Shown: positions 1 through 10,235 of the stretch, in pieces
Numbering within the stretch: position 1 is the first letter of the stretch
Layout of the letters: the number at the start of each line of letters is the position of its first letter
Assembly: GCF_040412425.1 (NCBI RefSeq)
Contig: NC_089749.1
Coordinates: 33,638,313 to 33,702,312 of the forward strand
DNA length: 64,000 bases
Source: Macrobrachium rosenbergii
Lineage: Eukaryota > Arthropoda > Malacostraca > Decapoda > Palaemonidae
Reading direction: 5' to 3'
Made by a program: the position numbers and the translations under genes
Notes under the pieces: generated by a model
Databases searched by the model: none
The model's input: only the letters and a program-made list of their open reading frames with translations
Told to the model about the DNA's origin: nothing

Positions 1-48
1 GAAATTGTCAACTGGAGTGACGTAACGGCTGACCTCTGGAACTCTTGG

Positions 49-57
49 TATAAATAC
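49..57 (+). promoter_or_regulatory. TATA-like box (TATAAATAC)
   Basis: A TATAAATAC motif lies about 35-45 bp before the hammerhead-like hairpin. The same motif sits at the equivalent place in copy B (55562-55570). Penelope-like elements often carry promoter and ribozyme sequence in their terminal repeats, so I read this as a possible element promoter. That is inference, since no transcript evidence is visible. Confidence 0.25.
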
Positions 58-92
58 CGCTTTCTGTAACTCTTATTTCATTCATCACTTGC

Positions 93-119
93 CTGTCAAG
101 GGAAAGTTGTTCTCCGAAA
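93..119 (+). ncRNA. Degenerate hammerhead-like hairpin
   Basis: The pattern is CTGTCAAG, then a hairpin, then CCGAAAT, resembling the CUGANGA / stem II / GAAA core of the hammerhead ribozymes known from Penelope-like retroelements. In this copy the stem has lost two bases compared with copy B (GGAAAG instead of GGAGAAAG), so it pairs poorly. The first core box does not match the consensus exactly, so catalytic activity is unlikely. Confidence 0.28.
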
Positions 120-387
120 TATATAGCATTATCTTTCTACGTTATGGCGTTTTTAAGGGCTCCTTTTATTATATGGAATTCTGTTTTAACAGAAAATATT
201 TCAGTCATATATATAAATACATGTGTGTGTGTGTGCACGAGTGTGTGTATATACATATGCTTTATCCTTCTCCGACTTCTTCCAAAACCAAAATCCTAAA
301 TCTCAAAACACAAAAAAAACAACCTACCTTTAAAGTCAACACCGTCATCCCTGCTCATCGAAGTCAATCTATCTCTCTCATGTCATA

Positions 388-1363
388 GTTCAAATTAGAT
401 CAAAACTGGACGAAACTCATGTTCTACCAAATACAGTTTTTATTTCCAAACTTAACATGACAAAACAAAAAGAAAAATTAAAGAAGAGAAGGTCAAAGAC
501 TGTCCTTAACTTCTGGCAAAAAGTAAATGAAAAATCAAACTCTCGGACTTGAGTGAATACATTTTGACACTAATCAATTACATTTCTAAAATTAATGTCA
601 GTCTGTCATGACCAGAAGTCATAGTTATATGTCAGAAATTCCCCATAACATGTGACCACTAACAAATCCATCTGAAATAAGGTCACCTTTTAAATAAAGC
701 ACAAAGACATATGAATGCATAAATGGGAGAATTCCCATGTTACCAAAATAACCCAACACATCCCAAAGGTCATGCATGGTAAATATGCATGACAATAAAG
801 AGGAAAAATATTCAGTAATAATATGTCAATAAAACCAACAGAATACACAATTAATTCAATGTCCAATCAGGCATTTTAAAATGAAAAGATCACTTCTCAC
901 CTTTACTGGCAAAAGTCTAGCGCCCTCACCTAGGCAGCACATTCACCAATTCAAGTTACTGCCCGAATCCCTCATCTGTACTCGAGATCTCAATTTATCA
1001 CCCATCAATGACCCCCTTTTCGAGCGGACTTACTCATGCACTCATAATTCTAGAACATTCTCCTGGCGCTCTCATGACGTGGAGATCTCGTGACATTATA
1101 CAGGTCAATAGGGTCAACACTCGGGTCTATGTGAGGCACCTAGATTTCCAAGACCCCAAAAATTCTTTTCATTCATCACAAGAACTACAGTTTACAAACA
1201 GCCTGGTATACGCTGACACGAGTGTTCATCTCGCTTCCAATATTTCTTAAACATACTTGACACTCGCACATTCCATCAAGGATTGTATGACATACATTTC
1301 AATGCTCCATAACTGTGTACTATTTTTCTGTAGGGACTGTCAACACATACATATATATGTACA
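388..1363. other. Unrecognised non-coding part of the duplicated block
   Basis: No gene or element is recognised. Two overlapping open frames (881-1093 and 1008-1250, plus strand) are preserved in copy B at 56390-56602 and 56517-56759 with one or no amino-acid change. The copies are so similar overall that this is no evidence of selection. The sequence is AT-rich and lacks tandem structure. Confidence 0.5.
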
Positions 1364-2799
1364 CAGTCGTACTTCAGTTAATGGACACCTTGCTTAAAGA
1401 ATAATTCAGTTAAAGGAGGTCTGTCCGAAGAAAAATTCACTCCGTTAATAGAGGTTTGCTTGGTTTAACGACAGACAAAGATGACTGGCTAGAACGTGAA
1501 CTGGGCTGAACGTGACGTGTGTGTAGTCTCTTCTAAACGTAAAGAAGTTACTAAGGGAGTGAAATTTGTTACAAAACAAAGGCCTTAGACAACTGGAGAG
1601 GTTAAGAAATTGTTAATTAGGATAAATGAAGAAAAGTTAGCCGGCGATAGTGTTTCTGAGGCCATCTTCGTGAAAAGGCAAGACAATTACATTCTGATTT
1701 CTTGATAGCCACCCTTGGAAAGAGCGCTGATACAGGTAGCACTCAAGAGTTTAAAGACAGTCATGGGTGGTTTGAGAAATTCAAAAAGAGAAGTGGCTTA
1801 CACAGTGCGGTGAGGTAAGGGAAGGCTGCCAATTCTGAAAAAATTGCTGCTAAGACGTATGCTTAAGAGTTCAAGCACTATATAAAGGTTGGAAATTTAG
1901 TTCCCCAATAAGTGTTCAATTGTGACGAGATAGGCCTGCCAGGATGAAAATACCAAACAGGACTTATATCACCCCAGATGTATATCACTTATAACCAGGC
2001 AATTTTTTATTGAGTGGATAATAAAGTGACTGGCCCACCAGCAAGAGCTACGTTTAGGAAAATCAGTTGCCTTTGAAAGTCCTATTTGAAATGAACAATG
2101 CCCTCACTCATCCTCCAGGCTTGGAAGCCATGTTTCTATGGGAGTTTAATTTTATAAGGGTGAGGGTCCTGTCCTCTAACACGATTCCTCTTATGCAGCC
2201 CTTGGATCAGCAGGCTATTTCAAACTTTGAGAGACTCAACACTAAAAGACTGTTTCAAAGGAGCTTTGAAGTCACCTCTGACACAGACTTAACCCTGTGA
2301 ATGACAATGCTGAATGACGAAACTGTCTCACTTTGGGGACATTTTACAATGAAGGCAAAAACAAACATCACTGGACAGGTTTTAAGTGAGAAAGAAAGTC
2401 TCAAAACGAAAGCATTAGAAAGAGATAGAAAAGAGGAACAGCCCCTGAACAGTTGTAGCCTGCTGTTTTTAAGGACTCCCTTTCCAAACAATAACATATC
2501 TCCTCCTTTTCACCATCCTTATCACCTCCCACTAGGCCATCAACTCTCCCAATTACAAGTATACTGAGAACAAATTTGTTTGTTTCATCTATTTGCTTTG
2601 TTTATGTTATTTTATATAACTTTTGCATGCTAGGCTTGTTACATTCAAATTGCACTGTTTTTATTTGTTGCATTTTTGGAGGTCAGGGATGGATTAATCC
2701 AATTCTAGTTATTCCTTATAACAAATATTAGCTCGGTTTAAGGACAATCCGGTGAAAGGACGGCCTCCTGAATGGACTAAGCCATAACAAAATATGACT
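1364..2799 (+). mobile_element. Tigger/pogo-type DNA transposon, copy A (dead)
   Basis: The element begins at CAGTCGTACTTCAGTTAATG. Its right end in copy B reads, on the other strand, AGTATACTTTGGTTAAGG, an imperfect terminal inverted repeat of the Tigger type; in copy A this right end is more decayed. About 1.4 kb of element separates the ends and holds a transposase relic in several frames. TA-rich DNA flanks both ends, as expected for a TA target site, but an exact target duplication is not clear. The twin copy is at 56873-58311 and shares the same disabling changes, so the transposon died before the block was duplicated. Confidence 0.8.
1590..2300 (+). pseudogene. Tigger-like transposase relic (CENP-B HTH + DDE_1)
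   Basis: The translation is broken by stops and frameshifts but keeps landmarks of the pogo/Tigger family (CENP-B/jerky-type transposases). About 1755-1815 reads WFEKFKKRSGLH, the end of the CENP-B-type DNA-binding domain. About 1918-1942 reads NCDEIGLPG, matching the first catalytic Asp region (N-DETG-). The frame at 2067-2300 reads MNNALTHP, then SSNTIPLMQPLDQQAI, matching the second and third catalytic regions. Asp is replaced by Asn in the second motif (normally -DNA--H), while the third Asp (QPLDQ) is kept. The missing Asp, shared internal stops and short frames mean no active enzyme. Length is well below the usual 450-550 residues. Confidence 0.82.
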
Positions 2800-2841
2800 A
2801 ATATATATAGATATACCTATACACCCCATGCACACATATAT

Positions 2842-2990
<149 letters not shown>

Positions 2991-2999
2991 TGTGTGTAT

Positions 3000-5900
3000 G
3001 ATCCTCCTCAGAGGCTGCTTCCCTGGAGGAAGGCAGGTTTCCTGCCAGGCTGGGAAAGTGGGCCTGAGGAGGGTCTGAACCACAAGGGTGAGGGGCCCCA
3101 AGGCGCCCTAAGGATGCCTTGCCTTGAAGGCAGCCTTGACTGGGGAAGATCCTCTTCAGAGGCTGCTTCCCTGGAGGTAGGCAGGTTTCCTGCCAGGCAC
3201 AGAGCGGGTACAGAGGGCCTGACCAACAAAGCAGAGGGGCCCCAAGGCACCCTAAGGTGTCTTCTCTTGAAGGCAGCCTTGACTGGGGAAGATCCTCCTC
3301 AGAGGCTGCTTCCCTGGAGGTAGGCAGGTTTCCTGCCAGGCTGGGGAAACGGGCCTGAGGAGGCGCAGACTCCTGGGGTGAAGAGCCCCAAGGCACCCTA
3401 AGGATGCTTTCCCTTGAAGGCAGCCTTGACTGGGGAAGATCCTCCTCAGAGGCTGCTTCCCTGGAGGTAGGAACGCTTCCTGCCTGAGGAGGGCCTGAAC
3501 CACAAGGGTGAGGGGCCCCAAGGCGCCCTAAGGGTGCCTTCCCTTGAAGAGCAGCCTTGATTGGGAGAGATCCTCCTCAGGAGGCTGCTTCAAGGAGGTA
3601 GAAGCCCAGAAGTTTCCTGCCAGGCTAGGTAGCGGGCCTGAAGGGGCCTGACCCTGAGGTGGGGGCCAAGGCGCCTAAGTGTCTTCCACTTGAGGCGGCC
3701 TTGACTGAAGTCTCCCTAGGGCTGCTTCCCCTGAGGTAGGCAGGTTTCCTGCCAGTCTGGGGAAGCGTGCCTGAGGAGGGCCTGAACCATAAGGGTGAAG
3801 GGCCCCAAGGCGCCCTAAGGATGCCTTCCCTTGAAGGCAGCCTTGACTGGGGAAGATCCTCCTCAGAGGCTGCTTCCTTGGAGGTAGGCAGGTTTCCTGC
3901 CAGGCTGGGGAAGCAGGCTTGAAGGGGGCCTGACCCACAAGGCTTAACTAAAGAGGGCCCCAGAAGCCCTAAGGATGCCTTCCCTTGAAGGCAGCCTTGA
4001 CTGGGAAGATCCTCCTCAGAGGCTGCTTCCCTGGAGGAAGGCAGGTTTCCTGCCAGGCTGGGAAAGTGGGCCTGAGGAGGTCTGAACCACGGGGTGAGGG
4101 CCCAAGGCGCCTAAGGATGCTGCTGCAGGAAGGCAGCCTTGACCAGGAAGAATCCTCTTCAGGCTGCTTCCCTGGAGGTAGGCAGGTTTCCTGCCAGGCT
4201 GGGAAGCGGGCTGAAGGGGCCCTGACCTAGAAACAGAAGCCCCAAGGCACCCTAAAGGTGTCTTCTCTTGAAGGCAGCCTTGACTGGGAGATCTCCTCAG
4301 GCTGCTTCCTGGAGGTGAGCGGGTTTCCTGCCGGGCTAGAAGCTTGGACTGAGGAGGCCTGGTGCAAGGTGAAGGCTGGGGCACCTGGGATGCTTTCCTT
4401 GAAGGCAGCCTTGACTGGGGAAGATCCTCCTCAGAGGCTGCTTCCCTGGAGGTAGGCACGCTTACTGCCAGTCTGGGGAAGCAGGCCTGAGGAGGGCCTG
4501 AACCACAAGGGTTAGGGCCCCAAGGCGCTTTAAGGGTGCCTTCACTTGAAGGCACCCTTGACTGGGGAAGACCCTCCTCAGAGGCTGCTTCCCTGGAGAG
4601 TGAGCCACGCTTCCTGCTATTGAGAGCCCGCGGGCCTGAAAGAAACCTGAACCACAGGTTTGAGGCCCAGGCGCCTAAGGATGCCTTCCCTTGAAGGCAA
4701 CTTGACTAAGATCCTCCTCAGAGGCTGCTTCCTGGAGATAACAAGGTTTCCTGCAGGCTGAGAAACAGGCCTGAGGGGCCTGAACCCATAGGGTGAAGAG
4801 GGCCCCAAGGCTCCAGGATACTTCCTTCAGGCTCCTTGACTGGGAAGGTCTTTGCTCAGACTGCTTCCTGGGTGACACGCTTCCTGCCAGGCTGGGGAAG
4901 CGGGTCTGAGGAGGGCCTGAACCACAAGGGTGAGGGGCCCCAAGGCGCCCTAAGTATGCCTTCCATTGAAGGCAGCCTTGACTGGGGAAGATCCTCCTCA
5001 GAGGCTGCTTCCCTGGAGGTAGGCAGGCTTCCCGCCAGGCTGGGGAAGCGGGCCTGAGGGAGGCCTGAACCACAAGGCTGAGGGGCCCCGAGGCGCCCTG
5101 GATGCCTTCCTTGAAGGCTCCCTTGACTGGGGAAGATCCTCCTCAGAGGTTGCTCCCCTGGAAGTAGTCAGGCTTCCTGCTAGGCTGGGGAAGCGGGAGG
5201 AGGACCCTGAACCCTGGGTGAGAGCTAAGGCACCCTAGGATGCCTTCCCTTGAAGGCAGCCTTCACTGAAGATCCTCCTCAGGGCTGGCGCTGGAGGTGG
5301 CAGGCTGCAGGCTGGGAAGCGGGTCTGAGAGAGGGCCTATTCCTGAGGTGAGGTCCCAAGCTGGTAGCCCTTCCATTGAAGGCAAGGCGCCCTAAGTATG
5401 CCTTCCATTGAAGGCAGCCTTGACCTGGGAAGATCCTCCTGGGGCTGATTCCTGGAGTAGGCAGACTTCCCGCCAGGCTGGGAGCGGGCCTGAGGAGGCC
5501 CTGAACCACAAGGCTGGGGGCACCGAGGCTCCTATGGATGCCTTCCCTTGAAGGCTCTGACTGGGAAGATCCTCACTCAGAGTTTGCTCCTGGAAGTAGG
5601 CAGGCTTCCTGCTAGGCTGGGGAGCGGGAGGAGGATCTGAACCACAAGGTGAGGGCCCCAAGGCACTAAGGTGCCTTCCTTGAGGCCCCTTCACTGGGAA
5701 AGATCCTCCTCAGAGACTGCTTCCTGGAGGCAGGCAGGTTTCCTGCCGGGCTGAGAAGCAGGCCTGAGAGGGCCTGAACTTCCCTAAAGGCTGAGAGGTC
5801 CCAAGGCACCATGGGGATGCCTTCCCTTGAGGCACCCGTGACTGGGAAGGTCCTCATAAAGGCTGCTTCCCTGGAGTAGCAGGTTTCCTGCCAGGCTGGG

Positions 5901-6150
5901 AAAGTGGGCCTGAAAGAGGGCCTGAACCACAATGGTGAAGACCCCCAAGGTGCCCCTAGAGATGCCTTCCCTTGGGCACCCTTGACTGGGAAGATACTCC
6001 TCAAGGCTGCTTCCCTGGGTAGGCCCAGGCTTCCTGCCAGGCTGGGGAAGCATGCCTGGGAGGGTCCTGGCGCTGAGGTGAGCACCAAGGCGCCTAAAGA
6101 TGCAGCCCCTCCCTTAGGCACCCTTGACTGGGGAAGATCCTCCTCAGAGG
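3000..6150. repeat. GC-rich satellite, ~143-147 bp unit, about 21 copies
   Basis: A tandem array with a unit running from GATCCTCCTCAGAGGCTGC through GGCAGGTTTCCTGCCAGGC and GGGGCCCCAAGGCGCC to CCTTGAAGGCAGCCTTGAC. Unit starts at about 3140, 3283 and 3430 give a period of 143-147 bp. Each unit has short dyads (GGCAGG-TTT-CCTGCC, CTTGAAGGCAGCCTTG). Copies at 3000-3560 and 3750-4070 are regular. Later copies (4080-6120) have many 1-10 bp deletions. GC content is far above the flanks. Repeated open frames on both strands, including a long minus-strand one at 2728-3396, follow from a period near a multiple of three; I do not regard them as coding. Confidence 0.95.
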
Positions 6151-7310
6151 CTGCTTCTTTTTCTTCAGACATGACCTCCAGACCTTCATAGGATTCTTCT
6201 TCTCCTTCAAACATGACCTCCAGATCTTCATAGGTCTTCTTCTTCTTCTTCAGACATGAACTCTAGACCTTCACAAGTCTTCTGCTTCTTCTTCAGACAT
6301 AACCTCTAGACCTTCATAGGTCTTCTTCTTCTTCTTCTTTAGACATGACCGCCCAGACCTTCATAGAGTCTTCTTCTTCCGAACATGTCCTCCAGACCTT
6401 CCTTAGGTCTTCTTCTTCAGACATGAACTCTAGACCTTCACAAGTCTTCTGCTTCTTCTTCAGACATAACCTCTAGACCTTCATAAGTCTTCTTCTTCTT
6501 CTTCTTCTTCTTTAGACATGACCTCCAGACCTTCATAGGTCATGCTGAACATGTCCTCCCAGACCTTCATGATCTTCTTCTTCTTCAACACTGACTCCAG
6601 ACCCTTCATAGGTCTTCTTCTTCTTCAGACATTACCTCCAGACCTTATGGTCTGCTTCTTCTTCTTCTTCTTCTTCTTCTTCCAGACGCGGCCTCAGACC
6701 TTCATAGGTCTTCTTCTTCTTCAGACATGTCCTCCAGACCGTCATATGTCTTCTTCTTCTTCAGACATGACCTCCAGACCTTCATAGGTCTTCTTCTTCT
6801 TCTTCTTCCTTCTTCTTCAGACATGACCTCCAGACCTTCATAGGTCTTCTTCTTCTTCTTCAGACATGACCTCAGACCTTCATAGGTCTTCTTCTTCTTC
6901 AGAAATGACCTCTAGACCTTCATAGGTCTTCTTCTTCTTCTTCTTCTTCTTCAGGCATGTCCTCCAGACCTTCAAAGGTCTTCTTCTTCTTCTTCTTCTT
7001 CTTCTTCTTCTTCTTCTTCTTCAGACACGACCTCCAGACCTTCATAGGTTTTCTTCTTCTTCTTCTTTTTCTTCTTCTTCAGACATGACCTCCAGACCTT
7101 CATAGGTCTTCTTCTTCTTCTTCTGCAGACATGACCTTCAGACCTTCATAGGTCTTCTTCTTCTTCTTCTGTAGACATGACCTTCAGACCTTCATAGGTC
7201 TTCTTCTTCTTCAGAAATGACTTCTAAACCTTCATAGGTCTTCTTCTTCTTCTTCTTCAGACATGACCTCTAGACCTTCATAGGTCTTCTTCTTTTTCAA
7301 ACATGACCTA
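6151..7310. repeat. CTT-rich satellite with AGACCTTCATAGGTCT core
   Basis: A tandem array of about 45-75 bp units: a variable (CTT)n run, then CAGACATGACCTCCAGACC, then TTCATAGGTCTTC. AGACCT-TCAT-AGGTCT in each unit is a small dyad. Length variation is mostly in the (CTT)n run. The array starts abruptly inside a unit of the GC-rich satellite, after AGAGGCTGCTTC. Its last 290 bp reappear inverted at 32620-32892, which makes it the outer edge of the palindrome. Confidence 0.93.
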
Positions 7311-8019
7311 GGCCATTATAAATAGCCCAAGCCCATACACTGATCATCACACTCTTACTTAAACCTAGGCCAAGCTTTTAGGCTTTTGGGCCTAAGCTGT
7401 GGATTGAATCATAGTGAGCTTTTAGCGAGAATTCACTTCGCAATCAAACAATCGTTTAGTGGGATGGGCCAGATAAAGCTTGTGTATGCCTCTTCTTGTG
7501 ATTTAGCCTCCTAAGGTTACAATAATATAATGGCCTCCTCCGTAAAGTAGCTCTCACCTGGAGTCGTGCATTCATGAAAAGTCACCAGGCTGATGTTTGT
7601 GTTGAGGCCTCTCAGGATTCATTGCATAAACCTATTTTAACAAGGTTGGGCTGAGTCTGAGTGAAACTTCAGGACTTCATTGCACAAACAGCTTCGCGAT
7701 GTCTTGGGTTTTATTAAAGTGACCTGTCTACTTCCGGTGTGTCAGTTCAAATACGTTGCTGAATCTCGCTCTGGGGGCGGGGGGCGGGGGGAGTGTTAGG
7801 TGTGTGTTCCGTGTGTTGGCTTCTTCCTTTATCAAATCTTCCTGAGTTTTGGTTGTTTATCATTGACTGAAAGATGTCGCGAGACAAATTACCAAAGTTA
7901 TTTTCTCCATGAATAGAATTTGATCGTAAAGACTATTTTTAATAGGTAGTTTAGCGAGATTAAAATAGATCAACATGGAAGTCTATAAGGAGTTGCAGCG
8001 ATTTAACGACCAGAGAGAA

Positions 8020-8050
<31 letters not shown>

Positions 8051-8310
8051 GTCTGTACCCCTTCATTCTGTCCCATCTATATCAGATGTTTATAATGGAT
8101 TTACAGTCTGGACGTGATCTTAATTTTGTGTCCATAATAATATCATTATTGTCTCATACGTCGATGTATATTGAGATGTCTCGTATGCATACGCCTTTAG
8201 GCCTATGTTTCAGATTGGCTTTCCTGGTGGTATGTATTGGTTTTCTGGAGCCCCTAACCCCCTAACACCGATACCAAATCCAACATTACCCTCCCCCCGC
8301 CCCATTGCTT

Positions 8311-8311
<1 letters not shown>
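7311..8311. other. Non-repetitive stretch of the left arm
   Basis: About 1 kb of ordinary sequence that is nearly identical to the mirror copy (31640-32620). No gene family is recognised. An open frame at 7975-8265 runs through a (CT)n tract and is not convincing. Contains the G-rich run at 7773-7791. Confidence 0.5.
7773..7791 (+). other. G-run cluster, possible G-quadruplex
   Basis: Runs of 5, 6 and 6 G separated by single C residues (GGGGGCGGGGGGCGGGGGG). The mirror copy near 32146-32156 is reduced to CCCCGCCCC, so the tract is unstable in length. Confidence 0.5.
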
Positions 8312-8350
<39 letters not shown>

Positions 8351-8469
8351 CAAGAAGTAGTTCAGTCGTCTGATACCTACAGATGCTTGAATTTACTTTA
8401 TCTTTCGGAATTATCCCTTTCCCTTCGTTTATCAGAATTCCCTTCGTCCTTTTCTCGATTTCCGATGCT

Positions 8470-8533
<64 letters not shown>

Positions 8534-8820
8534 GGTTTGAAACAAGAAAAAGTAAAGAACAAAGATTAACAGACACCGGGTATCACCCCAGGGCTGACAA
8601 GGAGGGCAGAGAAACGGTTAACAGAGATCGCATATATTCAACGCTGTCTAATGTTCTGACGTTCACCGAAAGCTTTCTATTACCGTAAAGTTCTATCGAT
8701 CCAGAGACTGCGTAGCTCTGAAATAGATTTATTCATTACATATCAAAAACGCAAAAAAACATGAACTCGTCAAGAGGTTGCTGTGACTGAGTACGGCGCT
8801 CTCTTATGGCCTTCGAGAAT

Positions 8821-8877
<57 letters not shown>
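8312..8877. repeat. (GA)n and two (CT)n microsatellites in left arm
   Basis: A (GA)n tract at about 8313-8347, a (CT)n at 8470-8529 and a (CT)n at 8825-8877 are separated by near-unique DNA. The same three tracts appear in reverse order and complement at 31580-31630, 31410-31455 and 31039-31075, with different lengths. Open frames reading SLSLSL here are repeat translations. Confidence 0.95.
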
Positions 8878-8879
<2 letters not shown>

Positions 8880-8944
8880 CCCCTAGCCCCGCTCGTGCGT
8901 TATCGATTCTCTTGAAACAAAGTATTAAGACAACCACTCTCTTT

Positions 8945-10137
8945 TCAGTTTCTGTAAATGAAAACTATTATGCTAGCGCCGACATTGTCTGTCCGTCCCC
9001 ACTTTTCTGTCCACACTTTTTCTGTCCGCACTCTTTTCTGTCCCCACTTTTTTCTGTCCGCACTGTTTTCTGTCCGCACTTTATTCTGTCCATGCTTTTC
9101 TGTCCGCACTTTTCTGTCCGGACTTTTCTGCCCACACTTTCTGTCTGCACTCTTTTTTATGCTCACACTTTTTTCTGTCCGCACTGTTTTCTATCCGCAC
9201 TTTTTCTGTTCTCATTTTTCTGTCCGCACTTTTTCTGTCCACACTTTTTTCTGTCCACACTTTTCTGTCCGCAGTTTTCTGTCCGCACTTTTCTGCCTAC
9301 ACTTTCTGTCTGCACTATTTTTCTGCTCACACTTTTTTCCATCCGCACTTTCTGTCCACACTTTTTTCTGTCCGCAGTTTTCCTGTTAGCACCTTTTTTG
9401 TCCGCACTTTTTCTGTCCACACATTTTACTGTTCATTTTTTCTGTCTGCACTTTTTTCTGTCATACTTTTTCTGTCTACACTTCTTTCTGTCATTTTCTG
9501 TTACGCACTTTCCGTGTCCGCACTTTTTCTTTTCACTTTTTCTATCAGCACTTTTCTGCACTTTTCTGTCCACACTTTTCTGTCCGCACTTTTTCTGTCA
9601 GCACTTTTCTGTTCCTTTTCTGTCCGCACTTTTTTCTGTCCGTACTTTTTCTGTCAGCACTTTTTTCTGTCCGCACTTTTTCTGTCCAAACTTTTTCTGT
9701 CCGCACTTTTTCTGCCCGCACTTTTTCTGTCAGCACTTTTTTACTGTCCGCACGTTTTGTCCGCACTTTTTACTGTCCGCACTTAATTGTCTGCACTTTT
9801 TTCAGTCTGCACTTTTTTCTGTCCGCACTTTTTCAGTCCGCACTTTTTCGGTTCGCGCTTTTTTCTGTCCACATTTTTTCCTGTCCACACTTTTTGTGAC
9901 TGCACTTTTCTGTCCACACTTTTTCTGTTTGCACATTTTTTGCCCACACTTTTTTCTGTCTGCGCTTTTCTCTGTCTGCACTTTTTCTGTGCACACTTTT
10001 TTCTGTCCATACTTTTTCTGTCACACCTTTTCTGTCCGCACTTTTCCTGTCTGCACTTTTTCTGTCCACACTTTTTTTTGTTTGCACTTTTTTCTGTTTG
10101 GACTTTTTCTGTCCACACTTTTTTCTAACCGCACTTA
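8945..10137. repeat. Minisatellite, ~15-bp TCTGTCCGCACTTTT unit
   Basis: About 75 tandem units of 14-17 bp, consensus TTTTCTGTCCGCACT, with CCGCA varying to CCACA, CTGCA or CAGCA. A 15-bp unit reads as a five-residue repeat in every plus-strand frame without stops, which explains the 451-codon frame here. It is not a gene. On the minus strand the unit is GGACAGAAAAAGTGC, the same motif that flanks the hairpin repeat at 15361-15390. The array therefore looks like a local expansion of part of that repeat. Confidence 0.95.
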
Positions 10138-10235
10138 ATACTGAGGAGGCTATGGGGCTGCAAATGGGTATGTTGATCATCCACCCCTCGATCACAAACA
10201 TGCAAATTACAGCACCCCACTCCACCTCGTGGGAG
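10138..10235. repeat. Hairpin-type dispersed repeat, degenerate copy
   Basis: CTGAGGAGGCTATGGGGCTG at the left pairs imperfectly with CAGCACCCCACTCCACCTCG at the right, around a TTGATCATCCACCCC centre. It is the same family as the better copy at 15408-15493 and directly follows the minisatellite. It belongs to the left palindrome arm. Confidence 0.7.

Noticed and set aside
3000..7310. CRISPR-like array
   Set aside because: Units are contiguous satellite monomers without unique spacers, in a eukaryotic context.
8783..10138. 451-codon open frame, the longest in the window
   Set aside because: It is the translation of a (CT)n tract and the 15-bp minisatellite. All three plus-strand frames are open over long stretches, giving five-residue repeats, so openness has no coding meaning.
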